Assembly (NCBI RefSeq): GCF_024343575.1
Contig: NZ_RJUA01000019.1
Location: 1-53,940 of the forward strand
Direction: 5' to 3'
Length of the DNA: 53,940 bases
Origin: Lacihabitans sp. LS3-19
Lineage (GTDB): Bacteria > Bacteroidota > Bacteroidia > Cytophagales > Spirosomataceae
Shown piece by piece: positions 40,920 to 51,412 of this stretch (the stretch's first letter is position 1; every line of letters begins with the position of its first letter). A model generated the notes under the pieces. That model made no database searches, was not told the DNA's origin, and was given only the letters and a program-made list of their open reading frames with translations. A program made the position numbers and the translations under genes.

Positions 40920-42113
40920 TTAGTCTTGACTTAATTCTTTGATAGCAAGCCAAGCCATCAATCCAGGACCTAACGCTAAAGCATCCTCGTCAATATCGAA
41001 TGTTGGTGTGTGAACTCCCGAAATTATTCCTTTATCCTCATTTCTTGTTCCTAATCTATAAAAACAGGCATCTACTTTCTGGCTATAAAAAGCGAAGTCC
41101 TCACCTCCCATCCATAAGTCCAGATCAACAATATTTTCTTGACCAATATACTCTGAAGTTGCTGTACGCATCCTTTGGGTTAATTCAGGGTTGTTTTGAA
41201 GAAAAGGATAGCCTTTCTCTATCCAAAACTCACACTTTGCTCCCATTGCTTCCGCCATACCCTCAGCCATTTTCTTCATTTTTTCCTTACCTTCAGCTCT
41301 CCAGGTTTCGTCCATACATCTAAAAGTACCTTCAATATAAACTTCATTAGGAATAATATTGGTAGCACCTTCAGCTATAAATTTGCCAAAAGTCAACACC
41401 GAAGGAAAAGAAGGATTACGATTTCTAGAAATAATTTGTTGTAATGCTACAATGATATGAGAGGCAACCAAAATGGGGTCAATAGCTTGGTGAGGAGCTG
41501 CACCATGCCCACCTTTGCCAATTATTCGCATATATATTTCATCTGTGCTAGCCATATACATTCCTTCTCTAAAGCCTATTTTACCAACAGGAATATTGGG
41601 AGCTACGTGCTGTCCTATAATATTATTAACTTTTGGATTTTCTAATACGCCTTCTTTAATCATCAAAGATGCCCCACCAGGAGCCTTTTCTTCTGCAGGT
41701 TGAAATATTAATTTTATACTTCCTTCAAATTCTTCTCTCAATGCAAATAATATTCTTGCGGCACCTAAAAGTGAGGAGGTGTGAACATCATGCCCACAAG
41801 CATGCATAACGCCTTCATTTTTAGATTTATATTCTTTATTGTTATCTTCTAAAATTGGTAAAGCATCTATATCAGCTCTTAAAGCTATCACTTTTTTGTT
41901 TGGATTTTTTCCTTCTATTATCGCCACCAATCCTGTACCTGCTACTCCTTCTTCGGGATTCAAACCAATGCCCTTTAATTCAGACGCAATAAATTTAGCA
42001 GTTTCAAACTCACAAAAAGAAAGCTCAGGATTTTGATGAATATGCCTTCTAATTCTGATGGTTTCTTCAAAATTTTCTTTGGATAAATTCTTTATTTTTT
42101 CGATTAATGACAT
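40920..42113 (-). CDS. M20D-family amidohydrolase (N-acyl-amino-acid hydrolase-like)
   Basis: A 397-residue metallo-amidohydrolase. Signatures: IRIRRHIHQNPELSFCEFET, ALRADIDALPI, MHACGHDVHTSSLLGA (Cys/His metal ligands), FQPAEEKAPGGASLMI with the catalytic Glu, GRGGHGAAPH-like GKGGHGAAPHQAIDP in the dimerisation domain, and WMGGEDFAFYSQ. M20D members remove acyl or amino-acid groups (hippurate, IAA-amino acids, N-acetyl amino acids). There is no signal peptide. It is a single gene, so the substrate remains open. Confidence 0.93.
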   Translation of the reverse strand: MSLIEKIKNLSKENFEETIRIRRHIHQNPELSFCEFETAKFIASELKGIGLNPEEGVAGTGLVAIIEGKNPNKKVIALRADIDALPILEDNNKEYKSKNEGVMHACGHDVHTSSLLGAARILFALREEFEGSIKLIFQPAEEKAPGGASLMIKEGVLENPKVNNIIGQHVAPNIPVGKIGFREGMYMASTDEIYMRIIGKGGHGAAPHQAIDPILVASHIIVALQQIISRNRNPSFPSVLTFGKFIAEGATNIIPNEVYIEGTFRCMDETWRAEGKEKMKKMAEGMAEAMGAKCEFWIEKGYPFLQNNPELTQRMRTATSEYIGQENIVDLDLWMGGEDFAFYSQKVDACFYRLGTRNEDKGIISGVHTPTFDIDEDALALGPGLMAWLAIKELSQD

Positions 42114-42240
42114 AGAATACTTGTTTTATGATCAAAATTAAAGGTATAGCTTCAAAGATTTCACTTATGTTCAATTAAATTCAAGAATTTTGTCACTTTA
42201 AGTACTGAAATGGCCAGAAATAAATAAAAAGACTATAATT

Positions 42241-44142
42241 TTGGAGAAAAATAAAAGTTTTTTGAAATCAAAAATAATAATAGTAATGGGAGTTTCAGGT
42301 AGTGGAAAAACTACTTTAGGCTCGATGCTAGCAGAAAAATTGAATACCGATTTTTTCGACGGTGATGATTTTCATCCAAAAGAAAATATAGCTAAAATGT
42401 CAAATGGTATACCACTAACTGACGATGACAGAATAGGATGGCTTGATAGAATCAATGAAAAAGGGGTTGAATTGATTCAAAATAATAAATCTGGTGTATT
42501 TGCCTGCTCCGCTTTAAAAGAATCCTACAGAAAAAGGCTTTCTAATACTTTAGAAAAAGAGATTCTTTTTGTTTATCCAAAAGGCTCTCAGGAAGTGATA
42601 CAAAGGAGAATGGATGCCAGAAAGGATCATTTTATGCCAAGCAATTTGCTAGATTCTCAATTTTCGATTTTAGAAGAACCAAAAAATGCGATAGAAATAG
42701 ATTTGACCAAAACACCAGAACAAATGTTAGAAGATACTATAAAGAAAATGGCTCTTTCGGAATTCGGCCTTGTTGGATTGGGCGTAATGGGCAAAAGTTT
42801 GGCCCGAAATCTCGCAAACAATGGTACAAAGCTTTCATTATTTAATAGATATGTAAAAGGAAGTGAGGAAGGAATAGCCAATAAATTCATCAATAGCTTT
42901 GAAGAATTGTCTGATGCTCAAGGATTTGAAGATTTGGAAGACTTTGTTGAATCTATGCAAACACCAAGAAAAATCTTCTTGATGATAAAAGCGGGTAAAG
43001 AAACAGACGAATTTATTGAAAAAATCAAACCGTTTCTAAATGCCGAAGATGTGCTAATAGATGGGGGAAATTCACATTTTAAAGATACCAAAAGAAGGAT
43101 TGAATATTTAGAAAAGGAAGGAATCTATTTTGTAGGCACAGGGGTTTCTGGCGGAGAAGAGGGAGCCTTAAAAGGCCCATCCATTATGCCTTCTGGTAAT
43201 TTTGATGCCTATAAAACAATAGAACCGTTTCTTAAAAAAATAGCCGCTAAGGATAAAAAAGGTCTAGATTGTTGTACCTATATTGGGCCGGAAGGTTCAG
43301 GGCATTTCATAAAAATGGTCCATAACGGTATAGAATATGCTGAAATGCAATTGATAGCTGAAGTTTATGCATTGCTAAGATATAGCAATCAAATGAGTCC
43401 TGATGAAATCTCAGAAGTTTTTAAAGAGTGGAATCAAGGCGAACTTAAAAGTTATCTTTTAGAAATATCTTCTGAAATACTCACAAAAAAAGAAGGAGAC
43501 AATTGCTTACTAGACATGATTTTGGATCAAGCTGGCAATAAAGGAACGGGAAATTGGACCACAGTAACTGCTACCGAAATGGGCATGCCAGCAACTATGA
43601 TTACTTCAGCATTGTTTGCAAGATATGTTTCATCTGTAAGAGAAAAATACGGAAACTTATCTCTAATTACGGAGCAAAGTTTCATAAAACTGGAAATTGA
43701 AACTGTAAAAAATGCTTATTCTTTGGCTAGGATAATTAATCATCAACAAGGATTTACTTTAATTAAAATAGCTTCGGAAGAATACCGTTGGAATCTTAAT
43801 TTATCTGAAATATCAAGAATTTGGACAAATGGATGTATAATAAGAAGTACACTTATGGAAGAAATAAGTGCTGTTTTTAAGCATAATTCAGATATTTTTG
43901 ATGATTTAAGTATTTTTGAAAATGTAAATAAATTCAGAAGTGCTTTAAAAACTTTTTGCGTAAGTAGTCTTATGGCTGAGCTTCCAATACCAACTATGTT
44001 GGCTGCCAATGATTTTGTAAATTCATTGAATGGAGAAATAAAAACGGCCAATATTATTCAGGCCCAAAGAGACTTTTTCGGTGCTCATACCTACCAAAGA
44101 ACGGATGCTGAAAGAGGTAAATTCTTTCATACCAATTGGTAA
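42241..44142 (+). CDS. Bifunctional gluconokinase / 6-phosphogluconate dehydrogenase (GntK-Gnd fusion)
   Basis: A 633-residue fusion. Residues about 10-170 are a complete gluconokinase: P-loop GVSGSGKTT (17-25), FFDGDDFHPKENI, ACSALKESYR and HFMPSNLLDSQFSILE. Residues about 173-633 are a complete 6PGDH: GLVGLGVMG (176-184) for the NAD(P) site, DGGNSHFKDT, GTGVSGGEEGALKGPSIMPSG, GSGHFIKMVHNGIEY and GNKGTGNWTT, ending in QAQRDFFGAHTYQRTD. Together they take gluconate via 6-phosphogluconate to ribulose 5-phosphate plus CO2. The joint (LEDTIKKM-ALSEFG) has almost no linker. The start may be TTG 42241 or TTG 42262; TAATTTTG at 42236-42243 could be a -7 box, which would favour the later one. Confidence 0.93.
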   Translation: MEKNKSFLKSKIIIVMGVSGSGKTTLGSMLAEKLNTDFFDGDDFHPKENIAKMSNGIPLTDDDRIGWLDRINEKGVELIQNNKSGVFACSALKESYRKRLSNTLEKEILFVYPKGSQEVIQRRMDARKDHFMPSNLLDSQFSILEEPKNAIEIDLTKTPEQMLEDTIKKMALSEFGLVGLGVMGKSLARNLANNGTKLSLFNRYVKGSEEGIANKFINSFEELSDAQGFEDLEDFVESMQTPRKIFLMIKAGKETDEFIEKIKPFLNAEDVLIDGGNSHFKDTKRRIEYLEKEGIYFVGTGVSGGEEGALKGPSIMPSGNFDAYKTIEPFLKKIAAKDKKGLDCCTYIGPEGSGHFIKMVHNGIEYAEMQLIAEVYALLRYSNQMSPDEISEVFKEWNQGELKSYLLEISSEILTKKEGDNCLLDMILDQAGNKGTGNWTTVTATEMGMPATMITSALFARYVSSVREKYGNLSLITEQSFIKLEIETVKNAYSLARIINHQQGFTLIKIASEEYRWNLNLSEISRIWTNGCIIRSTLMEEISAVFKHNSDIFDDLSIFENVNKFRSALKTFCVSSLMAELPIPTMLAANDFVNSLNGEIKTANIIQAQRDFFGAHTYQRTDAERGKFFHTNW

Positions 44143-44202
44143 TAAGTATTTCTGTGAAATTTTTGGAACAGATTTTGCGTTTATCTTAAAAAAAACATTT
44201 TC

Positions 44203-44733
44203 ATGAAGTTAAAAATATTATTTTTTGCTCTCCTATTTATCAGCAGTTTAGCTCAAGCACAAACCAAAATAAATTGGATGAGCATAGAGGAAGCTTATGC
44301 AAAACAGAAAATTACACCTAAAAAAGTTCTAATTGATGTATACACTGGCTGGTGTGGCTGGTGTAAAGTAATGGATAGAGAGACGTTTACCGACAAAGAC
44401 GTCATCAACTATGTAAATCAAAATTATTATGCTGTAAAACTAGATGCAGAAAGTAGAAAAGATATTAATATCGGAGGTAAAGTTTATAAGTTTGATGAGG
44501 CCAACAGAGCAAATGAAGCTGCAATAGCACTTTTACAAGGTAAAATGAGTTATCCAAGCATAGTATATTTGGATGAGGCTTTTAGTATGATACAACCTGT
44601 TCCTGGCTATATGAAACCTAAAGAATTTCACGAATTGATCACTTATTTTGGAGGAAATTACCACAAAAAAGAACAATTTGACCTGTATAAACAGAGTACC
44701 TATGGCAAATTATTTACAAAAAAAGGGATTTAA
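44203..44733 (+). CDS. Exported thioredoxin-family protein
   Basis: A 176-residue protein with a signal peptide (1-20, ending LAQAQ) and a thioredoxin fold close to the DUF255/thioredoxin_7 type: VLIDVYTGWCGWCKVMDRET, with active site C51-G-W-C54, then a cis-Pro loop in KMSYPSIVYLD. It is likely a periplasmic thiol reductase or isomerase. It starts at ATG 44203, 60 bp after the fusion gene. Its TAA stop lies in the loop of the terminator hairpin. Confidence 0.9.
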   Translation: MKLKILFFALLFISSLAQAQTKINWMSIEEAYAKQKITPKKVLIDVYTGWCGWCKVMDRETFTDKDVINYVNQNYYAVKLDAESRKDINIGGKVYKFDEANRANEAAIALLQGKMSYPSIVYLDEAFSMIQPVPGYMKPKEFHELITYFGGNYHKKEQFDLYKQSTYGKLFTKKGI

Positions 44734-44746
44734 AATCCCTTTTTTT
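44717..44746. terminator. Bidirectional terminator between the thioredoxin gene and hslU
   Basis: AAAAAGGGATT pairs with AATCCCTTTTT around TTAA, with A- and T-runs on either side, so it can serve both convergent genes. Confidence 0.92.
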
Positions 44747-44768
44747 ATGCTCAATATTTTAGCGTTTT

Positions 44769-46145
44769 TTATAAAATATATTGACTTAAATCTTTGTTTT
44801 TGATTAAACTCGCTAACTTATCAGAGACCATTTCTTTCGAAATCTCCAAATTTGTTCCTGCCGTAATTTTCTCTGGAACATCAAAAAGAATGTCATTCAA
44901 CAAGTGTGACATTACAGTTTGTAATCTTCTTGCACCTATATTTTCTACCTCAGAATTTGCTTGAAACGCTAAAGATGCCAACTCCCTTAGAGAATCATCA
45001 CTGAAAGTCAAATGAACGCCTTCGGATTCCAGCATAGCTTCATATTGTTTCGTGAGTGCATTTTTTGGGGTTTTTAGGATATGATAAAAATTATCCTCTG
45101 TTAATGCTTCCAACTCAACTCTGATTGGGAATCTTCCTTGTAATTCAGGTATTAAATCTGAAGGTTTTGATACATGAAATGCTCCTGCGGCAATAAATAA
45201 AATATGGTCAGTTTTGATTGCCCCATGTTTGGTATTAACGGTGGAACCTTCGACAATTGGAAGCAAATCTCTTTGAACTCCTTCCCTACTCACGTCTGGA
45301 CCAGACTTTCCACCCGAAGAAGCTATTTTGTCTATTTCATCAATAAAAATCATCCCTAAGTTCTCCGCTTTCCAGATGGCTTCGTCTTTCACTTCGTCCA
45401 TATCTATCAATTTAGCGGATTCTTCTTCCATCAAAATCTTTCTGGCTTCGGCTATTGTCACTTTCCTTTTTTTCTGGCTCTTGGGCATGAATCCACCAAT
45501 CATTTCTTGAATATTCATCATCGAAACATCATCAATAGGACCACCCATCACGCCAATTGGTGCCATATTAGAGCCTGCAACATCGATTTCTATTTTTCTG
45601 CTATCAAGATCTCCATTTTTTAATTTGTTTCTAAAAGCCTCTCTTGTTTCCTGATTCAACTCAAAATCCTCTTGCGAGTCCTCTGTATTTTCCTCTTTTT
45701 TAGCGTTGGTTTTCTTTACGGGAGGAATCAAAATATTCAGTATTTTACCTTCAACCGCTTCAGCAGCTTTTATTTTGACTTCTTCTTTTTTATTGGTTTT
45801 AACGATATTGATACTTTGCTCTACCAAGTCCCTCACCATACTTTCCACGTCACGACCTACATAACCGACTTCCGTAAACTTCGAAGCTTCAACCTTTACA
45901 AACGGGGCATCAGCTATTTTGGCCAATCGTCTTGCTATTTCAGTTTTGCCAACTCCAGTTGAGCCAATCATCAAAATATTGTTGGGAATAATCTCATCTT
46001 GCATTTCAGGAGTGGCGTTCATCCTTCTCCACCTATTTCTAAGAGCTATGGCAACATTTTTTTTAGCATCTTTTTGGCCTATTATGTATTTGTCAAGTTC
46101 CGCTACTATTTGCCCTGGTGTAAGATTATCTATGGTTCTGTTCAT
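44769..46145 (-). CDS. hslU: ATP-dependent protease ATPase subunit HslU
   Basis: A 458-residue AAA+ unfoldase that feeds proteins to the HslV peptidase. Features: [22 protein letters not shown] at the N-terminus, Walker A GSTGVGKT (61-68), [16 protein letters not shown] (pore loop GYVG), an inserted I domain (about 110-240, with [19 protein letters not shown]), Walker [10 protein letters not shown], the [12 protein letters not shown] sensor and the C-terminal [15 protein letters not shown] region. The C-terminal tail DLSQYIL, which docks on HslV, is present. hslV is not adjacent in this window. Confidence 0.97.
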   Translation of the reverse strand: MNRTIDNLTPGQIVAELDKYIIGQKDAKKNVAIALRNRWRRMNATPEMQDEIIPNNILMIGSTGVGKTEIARRLAKIADAPFVKVEASKFTEVGYVGRDVESMVRDLVEQSINIVKTNKKEEVKIKAAEAVEGKILNILIPPVKKTNAKKEENTEDSQEDFELNQETREAFRNKLKNGDLDSRKIEIDVAGSNMAPIGVMGGPIDDVSMMNIQEMIGGFMPKSQKKRKVTIAEARKILMEEESAKLIDMDEVKDEAIWKAENLGMIFIDEIDKIASSGGKSGPDVSREGVQRDLLPIVEGSTVNTKHGAIKTDHILFIAAGAFHVSKPSDLIPELQGRFPIRVELEALTEDNFYHILKTPKNALTKQYEAMLESEGVHLTFSDDSLRELASLAFQANSEVENIGARRLQTVMSHLLNDILFDVPEKITAGTNLEISKEMVSDKLASLIKNKDLSQYIL

Positions 46146-46206
46146 TCAAAAATTTTAATTAAATACAAAAAAACGCAAATATTCGGGGTTTTCTATGGGT
46201 TATAAA

Positions 46207-46256
46207 GAAAAAAAAGATATCTACTTCAAATGAATGGAAGCAAATATCTTTTTAAA
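46207..46256 (-). terminator. Terminator of the T9SS type A protein gene
   Basis: On the minus strand AAAAAGATAT pairs with ATATCTTTTT, with GCTTC/GAAG pairing inside, followed by more T. It lies about 85 bp past the stop. Confidence 0.75.
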
Positions 46257-46337
46257 CTTTACATATTGAGATATGTTTATAAAAACCTCTGAATCCAATG
46301 GTAAAGTAAGTTTTTTCTTATGGGAATAATTTAGATC

Positions 46338-48326
46338 TTATTGATGACTTACCACAATTTTTTGACTAGTGGTTCTGATTCCATCAACAATCAAACTATA
46401 GAAATATGTGCCGTCAACCCATCTGTTTGTTTCAATTTTAACAAAATTAGAAGTTTTAGATAATTCTAAATATTTCATTTGTTTTCCATTGATATTTGAA
46501 AAATTCAAAGCTGCTTTGATAGCAGTATTTGGCACCCTATATTCTACTGTAAGAAGATCACTTACGGGATTAGGATAAGCGTTAGCTATACTCAAATCTC
46601 CTAAATCTCCTTGTGGAACCATCAACGGATTATCGCATCCACATACATCTTCACCAGCAAACTTACCAGGTTTTTCAACAGCTAATTCTTTTAAATAAGC
46701 TTTGACGGTTGGTCCAACTGTATTTGTTTTTTTATCTCTAAATGCCACATAATATGTCCCAGGCACTTTGGCCCTGAATTTTTTACCTGTGCGTATCTCT
46801 TTGGTTGCAAGCTCATCAGCAAACCAAACTACTTCTGCTCCAGCCTCTTTTGTAACTACCAAAAATGCTGGCGGAAATTGGTTTTCGTTTACGAATTGAG
46901 TGGTTTGATCTAAAACGGGCATTCCTAGTGGTTTTGTTGTACAGTTTGGTGCATTAACTATTCTAACGTTTCGGCACTTTCCTGTCAAATCACTCGATAC
47001 TAATGTAACATTTGGCATAAATGCAGGGACATTTTCAATTCTATAAGAACTATTGCCTAAAGAAGTTACAAATCCAGAACTAGAAGTAAGCGGCAATGTG
47101 TTTATCCTGCTTAAATAATTGGTCAAAACTGGGAAATTCAAATTTGACATGGCATAAAATACTTTCTCGATTAGGCTGTATTTATCATTTTCGAGATGAA
47201 CAAGAATATTATAACTATCAACAGTTGTATTACAATATACGGAATCTACCACAATTGGAGGCCCAGAGCATGATTCCACAATTATTGGGCAACAAGAGCT
47301 TATATTACAATCTCCTACTTTTTTAGAAAACGAAAACTCACCTCCTTGTTTTACAGTAAGCGAGCTATCAGGATTTATGACAGCCAAAGCAGGGTTGGTA
47401 CGGTCATTAATTTCTGAAAAATTACCTGATGCATCTTTATAATACCATTTAATCCCTTTATATTCTTTCAATACAATCGAATAAACTTCTGAAGAATTTA
47501 TGGCGATTGGTACTGTAACGCAACTCGTGCCACTTCTTTTTCCACCTGTTATACCTGAGGCTTGTGCATCAGAATAGTCGTATATTCTGTCACCTTCTTG
47601 TGCAATATAAGAAGATAGGTAGTTTAGTCCTGTTGATTTTACTTTTAATCTTAATACCAATTTTACTGATTTCCCTCCTTCAAGTGTCCCGACTTTCCAA
47701 ATGTTTCCAACAGAAGTATATTGGCCTTTTTCTGTATAAAAGTTTACCGTTTCTAGATTTAAACTTTGGATTAATCTAACCTCAATACTTTCAGAAGTCT
47801 TGGTGCCTTTATTTTGGATTATAGTAGTAAAAGTTACAAGTTCATCCAGCTGGGGTTTTGAATTATCCACCGCCTGAATCATTTCTAAAGTAGTATAGTC
47901 TCTATCTAAGGCGAAATTCATGTGTTCGAAAATGATGGTTGCGTCTGTATGACATTCTTCATTTTCATTATACAATCTTACTCTGTATGTTTTTTTACCT
48001 GTAGGATTTGAAATATTCTTGATTTCAATTTCTTTTTGAAATGGAGCTAGAGCTATTGATTGTGCAAAATCAAAAGGTGTATTTGTCCCTTCTATAATTT
48101 CGTAATGTGTGGCGTAGTTGATATTGGTTATTAATAACCTTCCGTCATTGGTTGTTGGTGATGAGACATCGGTATTTCTTGTGGTATATGTTGGAAACCT
48201 ACATGTAGTACTTGTAGAATCAATGTTTTTTGCTTGACTTTTTAAACAAAACAAGGATATAACTCCAAATACTATTAGGAATGTAAATTTTAAAGGATAA
48301 CGGAAATTCTTGTAGAATTTTTCCAT
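46338..48326 (-). CDS. Large secreted protein with T9SS type A C-terminal sorting domain
   Basis: A 662-residue protein with a signal peptide (about 1-33, ending LKSQA). After it come a roughly 90-residue beta domain (TNDGRLLITNINY..., YRVRLYNENEECHTDATI) and a DUF11-like domain (QLDELVTFTTIIQNKGTKTS... VGTLEGGKSVKLVLRL), then Cys-spaced modules (CNISSCCPIIVESC). The last 80 or so residues are a T9SS type A sorting domain: ANAYPNPVSDLLTVEYRVP, ALNFSNINGKQMKYLEL, and GTYFYSLIVDG with QKIVVSHQ at the end. It is exported through the outer membrane and probably fixed to the cell surface. ATG 48326 was chosen for the signal peptide. Terminators upstream suggest its own promoter. Confidence 0.85.
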   Translation of the reverse strand: MEKFYKNFRYPLKFTFLIVFGVISLFCLKSQAKNIDSTSTTCRFPTYTTRNTDVSSPTTNDGRLLITNINYATHYEIIEGTNTPFDFAQSIALAPFQKEIEIKNISNPTGKKTYRVRLYNENEECHTDATIIFEHMNFALDRDYTTLEMIQAVDNSKPQLDELVTFTTIIQNKGTKTSESIEVRLIQSLNLETVNFYTEKGQYTSVGNIWKVGTLEGGKSVKLVLRLKVKSTGLNYLSSYIAQEGDRIYDYSDAQASGITGGKRSGTSCVTVPIAINSSEVYSIVLKEYKGIKWYYKDASGNFSEINDRTNPALAVINPDSSLTVKQGGEFSFSKKVGDCNISSCCPIIVESCSGPPIVVDSVYCNTTVDSYNILVHLENDKYSLIEKVFYAMSNLNFPVLTNYLSRINTLPLTSSSGFVTSLGNSSYRIENVPAFMPNVTLVSSDLTGKCRNVRIVNAPNCTTKPLGMPVLDQTTQFVNENQFPPAFLVVTKEAGAEVVWFADELATKEIRTGKKFRAKVPGTYYVAFRDKKTNTVGPTVKAYLKELAVEKPGKFAGEDVCGCDNPLMVPQGDLGDLSIANAYPNPVSDLLTVEYRVPNTAIKAALNFSNINGKQMKYLELSKTSNFVKIETNRWVDGTYFYSLIVDGIRTTSQKIVVSHQ

Positions 48327-48365
48327 TTTCGGAATTGAATTTATGTAAATATCAGGATTTGTTTT

Positions 48366-48403
48366 AAAAAGTAAATACCCGAAGGTTGATTTCAGGTATT
48401 TAC
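48366..48403 (-). terminator. Terminator after the 973-residue secreted protein gene
   Basis: On the minus strand GTAAATACC pairs perfectly with GGTATTTAC and is followed by TTTTTAAAAC. A second 11-bp perfect hairpin (TTGAAATCTCA with TGAGATTTCAA, 48426-48453) lies just upstream in transcription order, followed by TTTTC. Confidence 0.8.
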
Positions 48404-48461
48404 TGTAAGATATTTTCTTAGAAAATTGAAATCTCATTTTACTGAGATTTCAATTCAAGTT

Positions 48462-51383
48462 TTATTTAGTTTTTGTAACCGTTGCAGGCTCACAATATCC
48501 ACCTGGACAAGTACAATCTTTAGCTACCAATGGAACTGTTACGTCAATGAAACATTCAAATCCACCCGGATGGAAGTTTTTAATTCTAACAGTATAATCC
48601 TGTTGGGCTCCTGTTGGATTAGGTAAGTTTGAAGCAATAATTCCTGAGGTTGGAACATTTTCAAAACCAGGTGTAGGATTCTCTGGAGTTGTAGATGAAA
48701 ATATTGAACCTGTACTCCAATCAACTTGATCTGAATCACGATATCTTGTTAAAATAAGTTGACCATCATTTTGAGATATGGTACCTATACATAAAGCACT
48801 AACTGGAATTACACTAGCCACTGGAAGTGGATTGACAGTGATTTTAAGAGGTGCTTGTGGTGATTCGCAAGAAATGGTATCAACACCTATTAGCTCATAT
48901 AAAGTAGTTTGTGTAACATATGCCCAGGTAGCACCAGCAAAATTTGTTGGAGGTGTTGGTGCAGTAGCTGTGGTATCTCCATCCCAATACCATGTCAATG
49001 TATTCAAAGCGTTTGAAACCGTGTTGGTAATAACTGGAGTTGCTATAAGGGCAACTGAAGGTTCGTTCAAACAATATGTAGGTTCAACCACAGCTGGTGC
49101 GTCAGGCGTATCTTTTATGTAAACATTGAAATTGGCCGTATCAGATTGGCATCCCGAAGTTGAGTTATATTGCGAAACCCAATAGTTAAACGTTCCAATA
49201 ACATCTGTTGGCGGTGCAGTATATGTAGCATTTGTATCACCTGGAATTACTGTTTTATCCAAACCATACCATATTAAATTATATGTTCCAGGTGAAGCCG
49301 TTGCTGTTAAAGGAACCGACGGATAGTTTTCACAATAAGCTAAGTCTTGAACCACAGGTGGTAAAGGTTTGGCGTCGATAGTGACAATAAGCGTATCTGG
49401 ATGAGATTGACATCCGTTGTTATCCACTTGCGTTACATACCATGTGTATTGACCTGCAGCTACTGATGTATTTGCATAAGGTCCAACGTTATAACCAATC
49501 AAAGTGGTTGTATCTGGCTCATCTGTAAATTGATACAGTGTAGGTCCTTCATACCATCTTAAGCTATCTCCATTGTGATCTGGTGCAGTAAGAGAAGGAA
49601 TTAATAAAGCAGATAATCTTTTTCCTTCAATTTCTTGACAATAGGTTGTATCTATTGCGTTTGGAATAGCTGGAAGAGGATTAATTACAACAGGTATTGA
49701 AACTGTATCAGCACATTCTAAACCGTTTGTAGTGTAAAAAGCTCTTACAAAATAATCACCTTCGTTAACCTCTTGAGCATTTAATATCACATCAACTGAA
49801 TCAGTACTTGTCCAACTGTTTGGTCCCCACCATTCCCAACTTGCAGCAGGAAAAGGATTTATTGAATTGTTAACTGCTGCATTATATGCTGCAAGTTCTA
49901 TTGTATCTTCTTGACATATTGGAGAGTTGCTAGAAGCAACTGGAATAGGCAATTCATTAATAATAAACTGAACCTCAGTTGTATCTGTACATGATTCGTG
50001 TCCATCTTGAACCGAAATCAATCTATAGTTATAAATACCCGCCGTAGTAGGTAAAGTAACCAAAGTAAGAGTGGTGTCAGTCGCCAAGGGAGTAGTATCA
50101 TTGTTACTTGGACCGTTGTTGTTATACCACTGGTACTTGAAAACACCTTGGTCAGCTAGAAAGCCAGTTATTGGTGTTGAAATATCATAGGTAATATGAT
50201 CTGTGGCAGTGTACCCTGTTTGAGTATTTGCTGACTCAATTAATGGTGAAGGCATACCAAAACAAATTACTTCGTCAGCAGGTTTAGTCAAAATCGGAGG
50301 TAAACCAGGTATAACTTTTATTGGACAACATCCTTCATATCCGCATGATGTAGAAGATGAATCTCTATAATATTTATAATCTCCAATACTTTTAATAATT
50401 AAAGCACCAGTAGCTGCAATTTCATAATCAGCATTTGCACCTGAAATTGTAGTCCAATTCGCTCCATTATCAGTACTCCTTTGCCATACTACACCTGTGT
50501 AATCACCTGAAACTAATGCGAAAGTATATTCGTCTCCATTACAATAATCTCTGTGCGTAGTAATACATATCTGGGCCTCGTCATCTTCAACTTCAGCATT
50601 AGGAACAGGCGTTGAGTCTAAGTCAATTTGATCTAATGCTGTCGCTTCAGCTGTAATTTCCTTAATTCCTCTTGCATCCACAGTATATGTTAATGTTAAA
50701 CTTACCGTTGTTCCAGCAGGTATATCTCCTATGGTCCAAACACCAGTTGTGTTATTAAATGTACCAGCGGCAGTATTATCTGCAGTTAATGTTAAATCTA
50801 AAGCACTTCCTATTTGATAAACTACACCAGTTGCATCTAAAGATCCAGCATTTTTAACTGCAACAGTAAGTGTTACAGATGCTCCTAAAGGAACATCGCC
50901 AGCAGGTGATCTTGTAATAGTAGCCTCTAAATCGACATAAGTTGGAGCATAGTTATAATTTACATAAGGTAAATAAAATGTGGAATCTGTGTAACAGCTA
51001 CCTGTTGCATCATAAACTCTAACTGTATATTGATCTCCTGGTGCCGCCAATGGGGCAGTCAAAGTGGAATCTATATATCCGTTTGTAAGAGATGAGAATA
51101 GATATGCTGAAGCAAAGCTACCACTATAAGAAGTTCCTGGAGAAATTCCTACTTTATAATTGCCGTTTTGAATACCAGATATTCTGACTTTTGCATCGCT
51201 TACTGTTTCTGCACTTGCATCAAATGTCGTTATAGTCATGGCCAAAGCAGGGTTACATGCTTGTGCGTAGGTTGACAAATGAGCAAACAACATAAGAAAT
51301 CCTAAGACAAGGATTTTCATCCAAATCTTCCTATCCCTTTCAAAAACAGATGCTACTCTGGTTTTTAAATAATTGTTTTCCAT
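48462..51383 (-). CDS. Giant secreted multi-domain protein (DUF11 plus Ig-like modules)
   Basis: A 973-residue exported protein with a signal peptide (ending LSTYAQA, with an N-terminal extension of about 20 residues). The first beta domain (about 45-150, PGDQYTVRVYDATGSCYTD) is followed by DUF11 (about 155-270, GDVPLGASVTLTVAVKNAGS), then Ig-like modules with paired Cys (CCPIKVIPGLPPILTKPADE, VICFGMPSPL, several TWYVTQVDNNGCQSHPDTL-type units). The final domain (about 875-973) has NDGQLILTRY, QQDYTVRIKNF and ends CPGGYCEPATVTKTK. There is no type A sorting domain; the C-terminal KTK end is shared with the upstream protein. It lies 29 bp downstream of that gene, so co-transcription is likely. 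It is probably a surface adhesin. Confidence 0.8.
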   Translation of the reverse strand: MENNYLKTRVASVFERDRKIWMKILVLGFLMLFAHLSTYAQACNPALAMTITTFDASAETVSDAKVRISGIQNGNYKVGISPGTSYSGSFASAYLFSSLTNGYIDSTLTAPLAAPGDQYTVRVYDATGSCYTDSTFYLPYVNYNYAPTYVDLEATITRSPAGDVPLGASVTLTVAVKNAGSLDATGVVYQIGSALDLTLTADNTAAGTFNNTTGVWTIGDIPAGTTVSLTLTYTVDARGIKEITAEATALDQIDLDSTPVPNAEVEDDEAQICITTHRDYCNGDEYTFALVSGDYTGVVWQRSTDNGANWTTISGANADYEIAATGALIIKSIGDYKYYRDSSSTSCGYEGCCPIKVIPGLPPILTKPADEVICFGMPSPLIESANTQTGYTATDHITYDISTPITGFLADQGVFKYQWYNNNGPSNNDTTPLATDTTLTLVTLPTTAGIYNYRLISVQDGHESCTDTTEVQFIINELPIPVASSNSPICQEDTIELAAYNAAVNNSINPFPAASWEWWGPNSWTSTDSVDVILNAQEVNEGDYFVRAFYTTNGLECADTVSIPVVINPLPAIPNAIDTTYCQEIEGKRLSALLIPSLTAPDHNGDSLRWYEGPTLYQFTDEPDTTTLIGYNVGPYANTSVAAGQYTWYVTQVDNNGCQSHPDTLIVTIDAKPLPPVVQDLAYCENYPSVPLTATASPGTYNLIWYGLDKTVIPGDTNATYTAPPTDVIGTFNYWVSQYNSTSGCQSDTANFNVYIKDTPDAPAVVEPTYCLNEPSVALIATPVITNTVSNALNTLTWYWDGDTTATAPTPPTNFAGATWAYVTQTTLYELIGVDTISCESPQAPLKITVNPLPVASVIPVSALCIGTISQNDGQLILTRYRDSDQVDWSTGSIFSSTTPENPTPGFENVPTSGIIASNLPNPTGAQQDYTVRIKNFHPGGFECFIDVTVPLVAKDCTCPGGYCEPATVTKTK

Positions 51384-51412
51384 GTTAAAAAAATATTAAA
51401 TTGTTTATGTTT

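Noticed and set aside
44769-46145. Degenerate or partial hslU, because no hslV is adjacent
   Set aside because: All domains and the HslV-docking tail are present. hslV may simply lie elsewhere in the genome.
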